From NCBI GenBank assembly GCA_964606085.1, contig CAZSFD010000007.1, forward strand, positions 34,619 to 98,618: a stretch of 64,000 bases of DNA, written 5' to 3'. The translations under genes and the position numbers were made by a program. Of the stretch, positions 7,734-15,790 are shown one piece after another. Positions within the stretch are counted from its first letter, which is position 1, and every line of letters begins with the position of its first letter. The notes under the pieces are model-generated. The model was not told where the DNA came from and searched no databases. It saw nothing but the letters and a program-made list of their open reading frames with translations. Source of the DNA: CAIQJJ01 sp964606085 (GTDB taxonomy: Bacteria > Chloroflexota > Anaerolineae > Anaerolineales > UBA4823).

Positions 7734-8871
7734 ACGCCCGGCTCGCATCCTGTTCCTGTTTTCAGATACCGGCGGGGGGCATCGCAGCGCAGCCGAAGCG
7801 ATTATCGAAGCGATGCAACTCGAATTTGGGGATCAATTTATCGCCGAAAAAGTAGATTTTTTCAAAGAATATGCCCCCCTGCCGCTCAACCAACTGCCCG
7901 ATTGGTACCCTTACATGGTCAAACTGCCGCAGGCCTGGGGAGCGGGCTTCCGCCTGAGCGATGGCGACCGGCGGGCGCGCTTCATCAACGAGGCCGCCTG
8001 GCCTTACATCCGCCGCGCCGCGCAAAAATTTGCCGAACATGCCACTGAATACGACCTGATCGTTTCCGTTCACCCGCTACTGAACACCCCCATCTTGCGC
8101 GCCCTCAGCCGACCACACATCCCTTACATCACCGTCGTCACCGATTTGGTCAGCACACATGCCCTGTGGTATTGCCCGCGGGTAGATTTGTGCATCGTCC
8201 CCACCGAGGCGGCACGGCAGCGGGCGATCCACTTTGGCATGCCCGAAGAGAAGTTGCAGGTGGTGGGCTTGCCGGTGGCCGAACGGTTCTGTCAGCCGGT
8301 GGGCGACCGGGCGGCGCTGCGCGCCCAATTGGGCTGGCCGCAAGACCTGCCCGTGGCGCTGGTGATTGGCGGCGGCGATGGCATGGGGCCGTTGGGCCGC
8401 ATTGCCCGCCGCATTGACCGCGCCGAATTGCCGCTCGCGCTGGCCGTTGTCACCGGGCGTAACGAAAAACTCAAAGAACGCCTCGAAAAATATCCCTGGT
8501 GCAACCCCACGCATGTCTACGGCTTCGTGCGCAATATGCCCGACCTGATGCGCGCGGCCGATGTGCTGGTGACCAAGGCCGGCCCCGGCACAATCAGCGA
8601 AGCCTTCAACGCCAACCTGCCGATCATCCTGTACAGCCGCCTGCCAGGCCAGGAAGACGGCAACGTGAAATATGTGATGGATGAGGGCGCCGGCGTGTGG
8701 GCGCCCTCGAATGAAACCGTGATTGCGGCGCTGCGTGACTGGCTGGCGCACCCTGCCAGGCGACAACAGGCCGTAGATGCGGCGCGGCGTCTGGCGCGCC
8801 CCCAGGCCGCCCGGCAAATTGCTCACATGGTGGCCGCATGGGTGGGGGCAAAAGACACCGTTCTGGCATGA
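7720..8871 (+). CDS. MGDG synthase-like glycosyltransferase (processive diacylglycerol glycosyltransferase family)
   Basis: A 383-residue GT28-family enzyme. The N-terminus carries FLFSDTGGGHRSAAEAI, the conserved acceptor-domain motif of monogalactosyl- and glucosyl-diacylglycerol synthases. The C-terminal half has the nucleotide-sugar-binding region (VTKAGPGTISEAFN). These enzymes act at the inner membrane face and transfer a sugar from a UDP-sugar to diacylglycerol. Whether glucose or galactose is transferred cannot be seen. It overlaps the DUF951 gene before it and rsmI after it (ATGA), so the three form an operon. Confidence 0.85.
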   Translation: MNLLERPARILFLFSDTGGGHRSAAEAIIEAMQLEFGDQFIAEKVDFFKEYAPLPLNQLPDWYPYMVKLPQAWGAGFRLSDGDRRARFINEAAWPYIRRAAQKFAEHATEYDLIVSVHPLLNTPILRALSRPHIPYITVVTDLVSTHALWYCPRVDLCIVPTEAARQRAIHFGMPEEKLQVVGLPVAERFCQPVGDRAALRAQLGWPQDLPVALVIGGGDGMGPLGRIARRIDRAELPLALAVVTGRNEKLKERLEKYPWCNPTHVYGFVRNMPDLMRAADVLVTKAGPGTISEAFNANLPIILYSRLPGQEDGNVKYVMDEGAGVWAPSNETVIAALRDWLAHPARRQQAVDAARRLARPQAARQIAHMVAAWVGAKDTVLA

Positions 8872-9695
8872 GTACGCTCTATCTCGTCGCCACGCCGATT
8901 GGCAACCTGGAAGATATTTCGGCCCGCGCCCGGCGCATTTTGGGGGAGGTGCGCCTGATCGCCGCCGAAGATACCCGCCAGACGCGCAAACTGCTGACCC
9001 ATTTCGACCTGCATACCCCGCTCGCCAGCTACCACGAACACAACAAACTCACCCGCCTGGATGCTATCCTGGCGGCCCTCGCCGCCGGCGACGTGGCGCT
9101 GGTTTCGGATGCCGGCACGCCTGCGCTGAACGACCCTGGCTACGAATTGGTGCGGGCGGTGCTGGCGGCTGGTCACACGGTCAGCCCGGTGCCGGGGCCG
9201 TCCGCGCCGGTGGCGGCGCTGGTGGCCTCGGGGCTGCCAACCGATCGCTTTCTCTACCTCGGCTACCTGCCGCGCAAAGCCAGCGAGCGCCGCGCCTTCC
9301 TGACGCCGGTGGCAGACCTGCCCTACACGCTCATTTTTCTCGAATCGCCCCATCGTGTCCTCGATGCGTTGGGCGATTTAGCCGCCATCCTGGGCGACCG
9401 TCCGATGGCCGCCGCCCGCGAGCTGACCAAGCTGCACGAGGAAATCGTACGCGGCCCGATCAGCCAGGTGTGCGCGCACTTCGAGGCCGAGCCGCCGCGC
9501 GGCGAGTTTACGCTGGTGGTGGGCGGGGCGTCTGCCAGCCGCGAGGAGGCCCGTTGGCCTGAAGAGCGCCTGCTGGCGGCCCTGCGTGAACGCCTGGCAG
9601 GGGGCGAACCCGCCTCGCAGATCGCCGTGGCGGTGGCAAAGCAGGCCGGTTGGAGTCGCAAGCAAGTTTACGAACTGATCCACCGCATGGAATGA
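8868..9695 (+). CDS. rsmI: 16S rRNA (cytidine(1402)-2'-O)-methyltransferase
   Basis: A 275-residue SAM-dependent methyltransferase of the tetrapyrrole-methylase fold that modifies C1402 in the decoding centre. The start MSTLYLVATPIGNLEDIS and the motifs AAEDTRQTRKLL, SDAGTPALNDPG, PGPSAPVAAL and ARELTKLHEE are diagnostic. The ATG at 8868 overlaps the previous stop as ATGA and is chosen by homology; an upstream frame extension of ten codons has no support. The last gene of the DUF951-glycosyltransferase-rsmI set. Confidence 0.95.
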   Translation: MSTLYLVATPIGNLEDISARARRILGEVRLIAAEDTRQTRKLLTHFDLHTPLASYHEHNKLTRLDAILAALAAGDVALVSDAGTPALNDPGYELVRAVLAAGHTVSPVPGPSAPVAALVASGLPTDRFLYLGYLPRKASERRAFLTPVADLPYTLIFLESPHRVLDALGDLAAILGDRPMAAARELTKLHEEIVRGPISQVCAHFEAEPPRGEFTLVVGGASASREEARWPEERLLAALRERLAGGEPASQIAVAVAKQAGWSRKQVYELIHRME

Positions 9696-9705
9696 TCGGT
9701 GCCGA

Positions 9706-10587
9706 TCAATTTTTGGAAGCAATCGCAATTCCCACCAAAATCAACGCTGCGCCACCCAATTGAATGGCCGCCGGGGCTTCGCCGAGCAAGAAGTAGGCCA
9801 GGATAATCGAACCGACCGGCTCACCCAGCAGGGCGGTGGCCGTAAACGAAGCCGACAGGTAGCGCAGCGCCCAGTTGAACGATGAATGGCCGAGCAGTTG
9901 GGGGATGAGGGCCAGGAGCAGGAACCACAGGTAGGTTTGCGGAGGATAGCCCACCGGCGACTGCCCGGCGGCCAGCATCAACCCAATCAGCCCCAACGCC
10001 GCCATGCCATAGACCACAAACGTGTAGCCGATCAGCGAGACCTTCGCCCGCACCCGCCGCCCGATGACGACATAACAGGCGGCCATCCAGGCACCAAAGA
10101 GGGCTAAAAAATCGCCAAGCAGCAGGTTTTTGGCTGCGCCGCCGGCATTGTCGGCGTCACTGAGGCCAATGACGATCCCGCCGGCCAGCGCCACGCCCAT
10201 GCCAACCCACGCCTCGCGCGAAACGCGTTCGCGCAGCAACAGCGGCGAGGCCAGTGAAACCCACAGCGGCGTTGTTGTCACCAGCACAACCGAGCTTGCA
10301 ACGGACGTGTATTCGAGCGAGGTGATCCACGCGGCGAAATGCAGCGCCAGGAACAGCCCGGCCAGCAGGGCCAGCGCCAGGTCGCGGCGGGTCAGTTGGC
10401 GCAACTCATGGCGGCGGAGCGTGAGGGCGATGGGGGTCAACACCACCCCTGCCAGCCCCAGCCGCCAGGCCGCAATCACCAGCGAAGGGGCTGCATCCTG
10501 GGCGTAGCGGATGAAGATGGATGCCGTCGAAACGGCCAGGATGCCGATGGTGAGGACAAGCCAGGGATGGATGCGGGGGGAGGCCAT
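9706..10587 (-). CDS. EamA-family drug/metabolite transporter
   Basis: A 293-residue protein with ten predicted hydrophobic segments arranged as two EamA repeats (for example SIFIRYAQDAAPSLVIAAWR in the first and the IPQLLGHSSFNWALRYLSA region in the second). Members export or import amino acids, metabolites or other small molecules; the substrate is unknown. The ATG at 10585-10587 is chosen because a perfect TATAAT ends 6 nt upstream, which would place the transcript start on the codon; the longer frame reading through that box is unlikely. It converges with rsmI. Confidence 0.85.
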   Translation of the reverse strand: MASPRIHPWLVLTIGILAVSTASIFIRYAQDAAPSLVIAAWRLGLAGVVLTPIALTLRRHELRQLTRRDLALALLAGLFLALHFAAWITSLEYTSVASSVVLVTTTPLWVSLASPLLLRERVSREAWVGMGVALAGGIVIGLSDADNAGGAAKNLLLGDFLALFGAWMAACYVVIGRRVRAKVSLIGYTFVVYGMAALGLIGLMLAAGQSPVGYPPQTYLWFLLLALIPQLLGHSSFNWALRYLSASFTATALLGEPVGSIILAYFLLGEAPAAIQLGGAALILVGIAIASKN

Positions 10588-10593
10588 GCGAAG

Positions 10594-10599
10594 ATTATA
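10594..10599 (-). promoter_or_regulatory. -10 box of the EamA transporter gene
   Basis: TATAAT on the minus strand followed by CTTCGC and then the ATG at 10587. There is no room for a Shine-Dalgarno after the predicted transcript start, so the mRNA should be leaderless. The -35 region is weak. Confidence 0.6.
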
Positions 10600-10626
10600 C
10601 CCGCGCGAAAGGGCGAAAAATGCCGA

Positions 10627-10635
10627 TGGTATAAT
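10627..10635 (+). promoter_or_regulatory. extended -10 promoter before the restriction-modification genes
   Basis: TGGTATAAT is an extended -10 element about 70 nt before the methyltransferase ATG. It diverges from the transporter promoter only about 30 nt away. It may drive both methyltransferase and endonuclease. Confidence 0.55.
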
Positions 10636-10705
10636 GCCCGAACAAAAAAGCTGTATTTGGTTAAAGTACGGTTTCAATCCAGGTCTTTGTTAAATTTGAA
10701 AGACA

Positions 10706-11803
10706 ATGAAAAAAATCAAAGATGAATCAGTAGTTGTATATTCCAGTGAACGCCCTGCAAATATGCCTTATTGGAATGAGATCGTTTGTGGTGACAGCGC
10801 CGAATTGCTTAAGCAAATTCCAGACGATAGCATTGATCTCATTATTACATCGCCACCCTATTTCCAACAACGCGAATATGATGGCGGCGGCATTGGCAAT
10901 GAAAAAAAAACAGATGACTATATCACTGCTTTGTTGGGAATTTTTCGTCAATGCGTACGAACAATAAAGTCTACAAGAAGCATTGTTTTTAATGTCGGGG
11001 ATAAGTATGAAGATAGCAGTTTGTTACTCATGCCTTATCGTTTTGCCATTGCAGCGACAGAACAATGTGGTGTCAGTTTGGTCAACCATGTTACATGGGT
11101 CAAAACAAACCCAACCCCTCGCCAATTCAGACGGCGTTTGGTTAGCAGCACTGAACCATTTTTCCATTTCGTTAAGTCACAAAACTACCAGTATGACATT
11201 GACGAGTTTCTCAGACCCCTTGATGAAGTGAAACCCAATGGAAATGGGAATGGCAATGGCGCTGGTGAAAACATCGGTAAAAAATACTTTTCGTTGATTG
11301 AGCAATCTAACCTGACCATGCCACAAAAAGAAATGGCACGCGGCGCATTGGAAAACGTCATTGAAGAAGTTCGCATAGGCGAAATTCAAGGATTCCGAAT
11401 GAAAATCCGCGGTATTCACTCGGAACCATTTGGCGGGCAAGATGGCGGCAGAAAAATCCAGCTTGATAAAAATGGCTTTACCATCATACGCATTCATGGC
11501 AATCCGTTGAAAAAAGATACCATTATCACACCGGTCGAATCACTCAAAAACTGCCCGCACCCTGCGATATACCCGGTAAAAATCGTGGAAGAATTTATTA
11601 AATTATTAACTCGGCGAGGCGATATTGTGCTTGATCCATTTGTCGGGTCAGGCTCAACGGCGGTGGCTGCATTTCAGACCGAAAGAATGTATATCGGATT
11701 TGACATCAGCGAGGAATACTGCACATACGCCCGAAACCGCTTGCGAAATACAAAACACCAATTGTCATTGTGGGAGAAAAACAATGCCGCAGACACCGAT
11801 TGA
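10706..11803 (+). CDS. type II DNA methyltransferase (beta-type N4-cytosine or N6-adenine)
   Basis: A 365-residue amino-methyltransferase. The catalytic motif IV, TSPPY (residues about 48-52), comes before the SAM-binding motif I, DPFVGSGST (about 310-318), the permuted order of the beta class. SPPY favours N4-cytosine methylation, though N6-adenine enzymes with this form exist. It should protect the host from the endonuclease encoded next; the genes overlap by 20 nt. The DNA is clearly AT-richer than the flanking genes, with many AAA and ATT codons, which suggests acquisition by transfer. The recognition sequence is unknown. Confidence 0.9.
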   Translation: MKKIKDESVVVYSSERPANMPYWNEIVCGDSAELLKQIPDDSIDLIITSPPYFQQREYDGGGIGNEKKTDDYITALLGIFRQCVRTIKSTRSIVFNVGDKYEDSSLLLMPYRFAIAATEQCGVSLVNHVTWVKTNPTPRQFRRRLVSSTEPFFHFVKSQNYQYDIDEFLRPLDEVKPNGNGNGNGAGENIGKKYFSLIEQSNLTMPQKEMARGALENVIEEVRIGEIQGFRMKIRGIHSEPFGGQDGGRKIQLDKNGFTIIRIHGNPLKKDTIITPVESLKNCPHPAIYPVKIVEEFIKLLTRRGDIVLDPFVGSGSTAVAAFQTERMYIGFDISEEYCTYARNRLRNTKHQLSLWEKNNAADTD

Positions 11804-12929
11804 AATTTTAGAAACCGCTTATGGGCAAGCCCAGAAACAAGCACTAAACGATCTCGTTTTGGCCTTGCCTGACGATTGCGCCCAAAATTTGAAGCTTATT
11901 ATCGAAAAAGCAGATGCACAAAAAGCAGTGTTAGGGGTTGTACTCACCTCGCTGGTACACAAAATTTATGAACCATCACAAGATGTTCGCTATCATCAGG
12001 ATGGCATGGATCAAGGATATGCTGGCAGAACCTTTGATACGAAATACATCACACCATTTTTGCAAGAGCGATTTCCACACTTTGCAATGGCTGAAAGTGC
12101 CTGGTTAACCAGATCGCTGAAGCAGCCCCACCCTTACACATTCGATTATCCGGGGAAAATTCGCAATAGACTTTTGAAATCGGCTTTCCTCAGTATATTA
12201 GATCAAGTTGAGACAAATGCTGAACTTGCTCCCCAGTTGCTGATAGCTTTATTGGGCCTGATGCGGCAGAAATCAGCAATAGATGAAAACCTGTTTGAAA
12301 AAGTGCAAGTGCCTGGCAGGTTGACAATCTCTCGAATCATTGACGCGATTGTTCAGCATATTTATTACCGTTATCAAAAAGGGGTCGTTGGAACGGCCCG
12401 ACTTCCAGTTCTGGCAATTTACGCAGTTTATCAACTCATTTTGTCAGACACGAATCGCTACCATGGCAAAACCCTTGCCCCGCTCACCGCACACACCAGT
12501 TCCGATTCGCGTTCACAATCCCTGGGAGACATCGAAATTCTTAACCCCGATGGTTCCTGTTTCGAGGCCATCGAGATCAAACACAACAAGCCGATCACGG
12601 TGGGCATGGTTGGGGTGGCCTACCGCAAAATCAAGCCCACCCAGCTTGACCGCTACTATATCCTGACGACCAACGATCCTAATTTTGATGATTACCCCGC
12701 CATCGCACAGAAAATTGAAGCCTATAAGCGGGTACATCCGTGCCAGATTGTGGTCAATGGGGTTGTGCCATCGCTGAAATACTATTTGCGCCTATTGAGC
12801 AACCCACCCGGCTTCATTGAAGCATACACCCAACAACTCCAAATGGAATACCAACGCGCCAGCGGCATCAAAGGGGAACATTTGCAAGCCTGGCAAAATA
12901 TCTGCCGGGACGCGCTGACTCTGGCATAG
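11784..12929 (+). CDS. type II restriction endonuclease (PD-(D/E)xK; possibly SacI-like)
   Basis: A 381-residue protein starting at the ATG at 11784, which has GGGAG 7 nt upstream and overlaps the methyltransferase gene. Around residues 247-266, LGDIEIL followed by FEAIEIKHNKP gives the Asp...Glu-x-Lys pattern of a PD-(D/E)xK nuclease. The overall sequence reminds me of the SacI-family restriction enzymes, but I hold that only weakly. Pairing and overlap with a methyltransferase are the main evidence for the role. The first two thirds are AT-rich, while from about 12480, around the catalytic region, base composition becomes like the host's. Confidence 0.7.
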   Translation: MPQTPIEILETAYGQAQKQALNDLVLALPDDCAQNLKLIIEKADAQKAVLGVVLTSLVHKIYEPSQDVRYHQDGMDQGYAGRTFDTKYITPFLQERFPHFAMAESAWLTRSLKQPHPYTFDYPGKIRNRLLKSAFLSILDQVETNAELAPQLLIALLGLMRQKSAIDENLFEKVQVPGRLTISRIIDAIVQHIYYRYQKGVVGTARLPVLAIYAVYQLILSDTNRYHGKTLAPLTAHTSSDSRSQSLGDIEILNPDGSCFEAIEIKHNKPITVGMVGVAYRKIKPTQLDRYYILTTNDPNFDDYPAIAQKIEAYKRVHPCQIVVNGVVPSLKYYLRLLSNPPGFIEAYTQQLQMEYQRASGIKGEHLQAWQNICRDALTLA

Positions 12930-12933
12930 CGGC

Positions 12934-13911
12934 ATGGTGAAATTGAAGCCAGTGCGCGCCTGGTTGGTTTTGCCCCTGCTGATGGGGCTTGCGGCCTGTG
13001 CGCCAGGCTTAATCGCTACGCCAACGGTAAATTCCCCGATCACCCGGCAAGCCAACCTCACACCTACTTCGCCACCAACAACCATAACACCCACCCTCGC
13101 CTCAACTTACAGGGTCAGTGCTACGCCGGACGTGTCCCGCTCACACACCCCATCCACCACGGTCACGCCCGCTTTGCCCCCCACGCCCACCCGCGCAGCC
13201 TGCCTCGACCAGGGCGGACAGATGCAGGTGGCCCAAGTCGAAACCGACCTCCTGCCCCACCCGCTCGATTACCGCATCTACACGCCCCCCTGTTACACCC
13301 AACACACCACCACCCGTTACCCGGTGCTTTACCTCATCCACGGCCAATCCTTCGATGATTCGCAATGGGAGCGCCTCGGCATGGGCCAAGCCGCCGACCG
13401 CCTGATCGCCGCCGGCGAAATCGCCCCGCTGATCATCGTCATGCCGCGCGACCGCTTCTGGACGCAGCCCAGCCAGGATCGCTTCGGCGACGCCATGATG
13501 GAAGTGCTGATCCCGCTCGTAGACGAAACCTATCGCACCCGACCCGAACGTGAGCAGCGCGCCATTGGCGGCCTGTCGCGCGGCGGCTCGTGGGCGCTGC
13601 ACCTCGGCACACGCTATTGGCAATCTTTCTCGGCCATCGGTGCCCACAGCGCCGCCATTTTCTGGGAAGACGCCCCCACCATACGCGGCTGGCTCGAAGC
13701 CATCCCGCCCGATCAGATGCCGCGCATCTACCTCGATGTGAGCAGCAACGACCGCCCCGAAATCAGCGAGTCCGCCCTCGGCATCGAACGCACCCTCACC
13801 CGCCTGGGCATCGCCCACGAGTTTTACCTTTTCCAGGGCTACCACGAGGAAGCCTATTGGAGCGCCCATGTGGAGCAGTACCTTCGCTGGTATGCGGCAG
13901 AATGGAAGTAA
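12934..13911 (+). CDS. lipoprotein esterase (alpha/beta hydrolase, EsteraseD-like)
   Basis: A 325-residue exported lipoprotein: a hydrophobic signal ends in a lipobox (LMGLAAC, Cys at about 22). A Thr/Pro-rich linker runs to about residue 95 and is followed by an esterase domain. VLYLIHGQSFDDSQW provides the oxyanion region, GGLSRGG is the nucleophile elbow with the catalytic Ser, and a late DVSSNDRPE and GYHEEAYW supply plausible Asp and His. The fold resembles the enterochelin-esterase/EsteraseD group. It probably acts on esters at the cell surface; the substrate is unknown. It begins 4 nt after the endonuclease stop and may be co-transcribed. Confidence 0.8.
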   Translation: MVKLKPVRAWLVLPLLMGLAACAPGLIATPTVNSPITRQANLTPTSPPTTITPTLASTYRVSATPDVSRSHTPSTTVTPALPPTPTRAACLDQGGQMQVAQVETDLLPHPLDYRIYTPPCYTQHTTTRYPVLYLIHGQSFDDSQWERLGMGQAADRLIAAGEIAPLIIVMPRDRFWTQPSQDRFGDAMMEVLIPLVDETYRTRPEREQRAIGGLSRGGSWALHLGTRYWQSFSAIGAHSAAIFWEDAPTIRGWLEAIPPDQMPRIYLDVSSNDRPEISESALGIERTLTRLGIAHEFYLFQGYHEEAYWSAHVEQYLRWYAAEWK

Positions 13912-13922
13912 ATCAAAAAAGG

Positions 13923-13928
13923 TATAAT
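13923..13928 (+). promoter_or_regulatory. -10 box immediately before gatC
   Basis: A perfect TATAAT followed by CGCCCCC and the ATG of gatC at 13936. The seven-base spacing puts the transcript start on the A of ATG, a leaderless arrangement. No convincing -35 is visible. Confidence 0.65.
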
Positions 13929-13935
13929 CGCCCCC

Positions 13936-14220
13936 ATGACCACCATCACCCCCTCCCAAGTCCAACACATTGCCCACCTGGCACGCCTCGAATTGACCGA
14001 AGATGAAGTGGCCCAGTACAGCCAGCAGCTTTCGGCCATCCTCGAACACTTTTCGCGCCTGCAAACGCTCGATGTCAGCGCCACCGCGGCCAGTGACTCT
14101 TTGCCGCCAACGCCCCTGCGCCCAGATGTCGCTCGCCCCAGCCTGCCCCGCCAGGCCATCCTGCGCAACGCCCCCGCCGTCGAAGGCGAACAGTTCCGCG
14201 TGCCACCGGTGTTTGAATGA
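13936..14220 (+). CDS. gatC: Asp-tRNA(Asn)/Glu-tRNA(Gln) amidotransferase subunit C
   Basis: A 94-residue subunit that stabilises GatA in the GatCAB complex, which makes Gln-tRNA(Gln) or Asn-tRNA(Asn) from the mischarged precursors. It begins MTTITPSQVQHIAHLARLEL and has the typical LSAILEHFSRLQTLDVS core and an LRPDVARPSLPR segment. The ORF has a TATAAT box 7 nt before the ATG and no Shine-Dalgarno. It overlaps gatA by 4 nt. gatB is not in this window. Confidence 0.95.
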   Translation: MTTITPSQVQHIAHLARLELTEDEVAQYSQQLSAILEHFSRLQTLDVSATAASDSLPPTPLRPDVARPSLPRQAILRNAPAVEGEQFRVPPVFE

Positions 14221-15677
14221 TGACCCTCACCGCCTCCATCACATCCCTCCGCCGCGGCGAAATTTCCAGCCGCGAATTGACCCAGGCCAGCCTGGATCAG
14301 ATCGAGCGCCGCGACCCATCGCTGCATGCCTTTCTCAACGTGGCCGCCGAAAGCGCCCTGGCCCAGGCAGATGAAGCCGACCGCCAATTGGCCGCCTGGC
14401 GCGCAGACCCCACCGGCGAACTGCCGCCCTTGCTCGGCGTGCCGCTGGCGGTCAAGGATGTCATCTGCGTCAAAGACCTGCCCTGCACTTGCGGCTCGCG
14501 CATCCTCGAGAACTTTGTGCCGCCCTATGATGCCACCGCAGTCACCAGGCTGCGCCAGGCCGGGGCCGTGTTCGTTGGCAAGACCAACACCGATGAGTTT
14601 GCGATGGGTTCTTCCACCGAAAATTCGGCATATGGCGTAACGCACAATCCCTGGGATGTGACCCGCGTCCCCGGCGGTTCGAGCGGCGGCAGCGCGGCGG
14701 CGGTGGCCGCCCGCATGGTGCCCGCCGCCCTCGGCAGCGATACGGGCGGCAGCGTGCGCCAGCCGGCCTCCTTCTGCGGTGTGACCGGGCTGAAGCCCAC
14801 CTATGGGCGTGTCTCCCGCTATGGGTTGGTGGCCTACGGTTCATCGCTGGATTGTATCGGCCCGTTGGCGCAAACCGCTGAAGATGCGGCGCTGCTGCTC
14901 TCCGTCATCGCCGGGCGTGACCCGCTGGATATGACCACGCCCAACGTGCCAGTAACGCCGGTTAACCTGTCTAATGCTGCCTCGCTGGCCGGATTGCGTG
15001 TGGGCGTGCCAGAAGAATACTTCATCGCCGGCATTCAGCCCGATGTCGAGGCTGCCGTGCGCCAGGCCATCGGCGTGCTGGAAAGCCTGGGGGCGCAGGT
15101 GATCCCCATTCGCCTGCCACACACCGAGTATGCCGTGCCGGTTTACTACCTCATCGCCCCCGCCGAGGCTTCGGCTAACCTGGCGCGCTTCGATGGCATC
15201 CGCTATGGGCCGCGCGCCGCTGGCGATGGGCTGTGGGATGTCTTCCGCAACACGCGCGGCGAGAAGTTTGGCGCGGAAGTCAAGCGCCGCATTATGCTCG
15301 GCACGTATGCGCTTTCCGCCGGGTATTACGATGCCTACTATGGCCAGGCCCAAAAAGTGCGGGCGCTGATCCAACAAGATTTTCGCAACGCTTTCGCGCA
15401 GGTGGATGTGATCGCCTCGCCGGTGGCCCCCACCACGGCCTTCAAAATCGGCGCGCACGGCGATGACCCGCTGGCGATGTACCTCGAAGACGTGTTCACG
15501 CTGCCCGCTAACCTGGCCGGCGTGCCGGGCATTTCCTTCCCGGTTGGGTTTGATGCGCTGGGCCTGCCGATTGGGATGCAACTCATGGCTGCCCACTTCG
15601 GCGAAGATTTGCTGCTGCAAGCGGCGCACGCCTACCAGCAGGTGACCGATTGGCACACAAAAGCGCCTGCGGTCTGA
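14217..15677 (+). CDS. gatA: Asp-tRNA(Asn)/Glu-tRNA(Gln) amidotransferase subunit A
   Basis: A 486-residue amidase-signature enzyme, the usual family length. The catalytic triad is Lys80 (PLAVKDV), Ser155 (PGGSSGGS) and Ser179 (SDTGGSVRQP). It hydrolyses glutamine and passes ammonia to GatB for transamidation of the aminoacyl-tRNA. GKTNTDEFAMGSSTENSA and the C-terminal LPIGMQLMA are further family signatures. It starts within the gatC stop (ATGA; two ATG codons in tandem leave a one-codon uncertainty). Followed by a series of hairpins. Confidence 0.97.
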   Translation: MMTLTASITSLRRGEISSRELTQASLDQIERRDPSLHAFLNVAAESALAQADEADRQLAAWRADPTGELPPLLGVPLAVKDVICVKDLPCTCGSRILENFVPPYDATAVTRLRQAGAVFVGKTNTDEFAMGSSTENSAYGVTHNPWDVTRVPGGSSGGSAAAVAARMVPAALGSDTGGSVRQPASFCGVTGLKPTYGRVSRYGLVAYGSSLDCIGPLAQTAEDAALLLSVIAGRDPLDMTTPNVPVTPVNLSNAASLAGLRVGVPEEYFIAGIQPDVEAAVRQAIGVLESLGAQVIPIRLPHTEYAVPVYYLIAPAEASANLARFDGIRYGPRAAGDGLWDVFRNTRGEKFGAEVKRRIMLGTYALSAGYYDAYYGQAQKVRALIQQDFRNAFAQVDVIASPVAPTTAFKIGAHGDDPLAMYLEDVFTLPANLAGVPGISFPVGFDALGLPIGMQLMAAHFGEDLLLQAAHAYQQVTDWHTKAPAV

Positions 15678-15692
15678 TTGCTGGCCGCTACT

Positions 15693-15773
15693 GCGTCGGA
15701 TGAATCCGACGCCTGCTCCTAAAAACCCGCTTAAGCGGGTTTAAATGCGCTCAAACGCCGATTTCAATCGGCG
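15693..15773. repeat. three tandem perfect hairpins after gatA
   Basis: GCGTCGGAT with ATCCGACGC (15693-15712), a 20-nt palindrome AAACCCGCTTAAGCGGGTTT (15723-15742), and CGCCGATT with AATCGGCG (15756-15773) lie in a row. The middle one could terminate transcription. The series looks like members of a dispersed palindrome family rather than a single terminator. Confidence 0.65.
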
Positions 15774-15790
15774 GCAAAGGGGTGTTCACG

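Noticed and set aside
10706..12929. A larger defence island around the restriction-modification genes
   Set aside because: Both neighbours (transporter and lipoprotein esterase) are ordinary, and no further defence gene, integrase or tRNA is adjacent.
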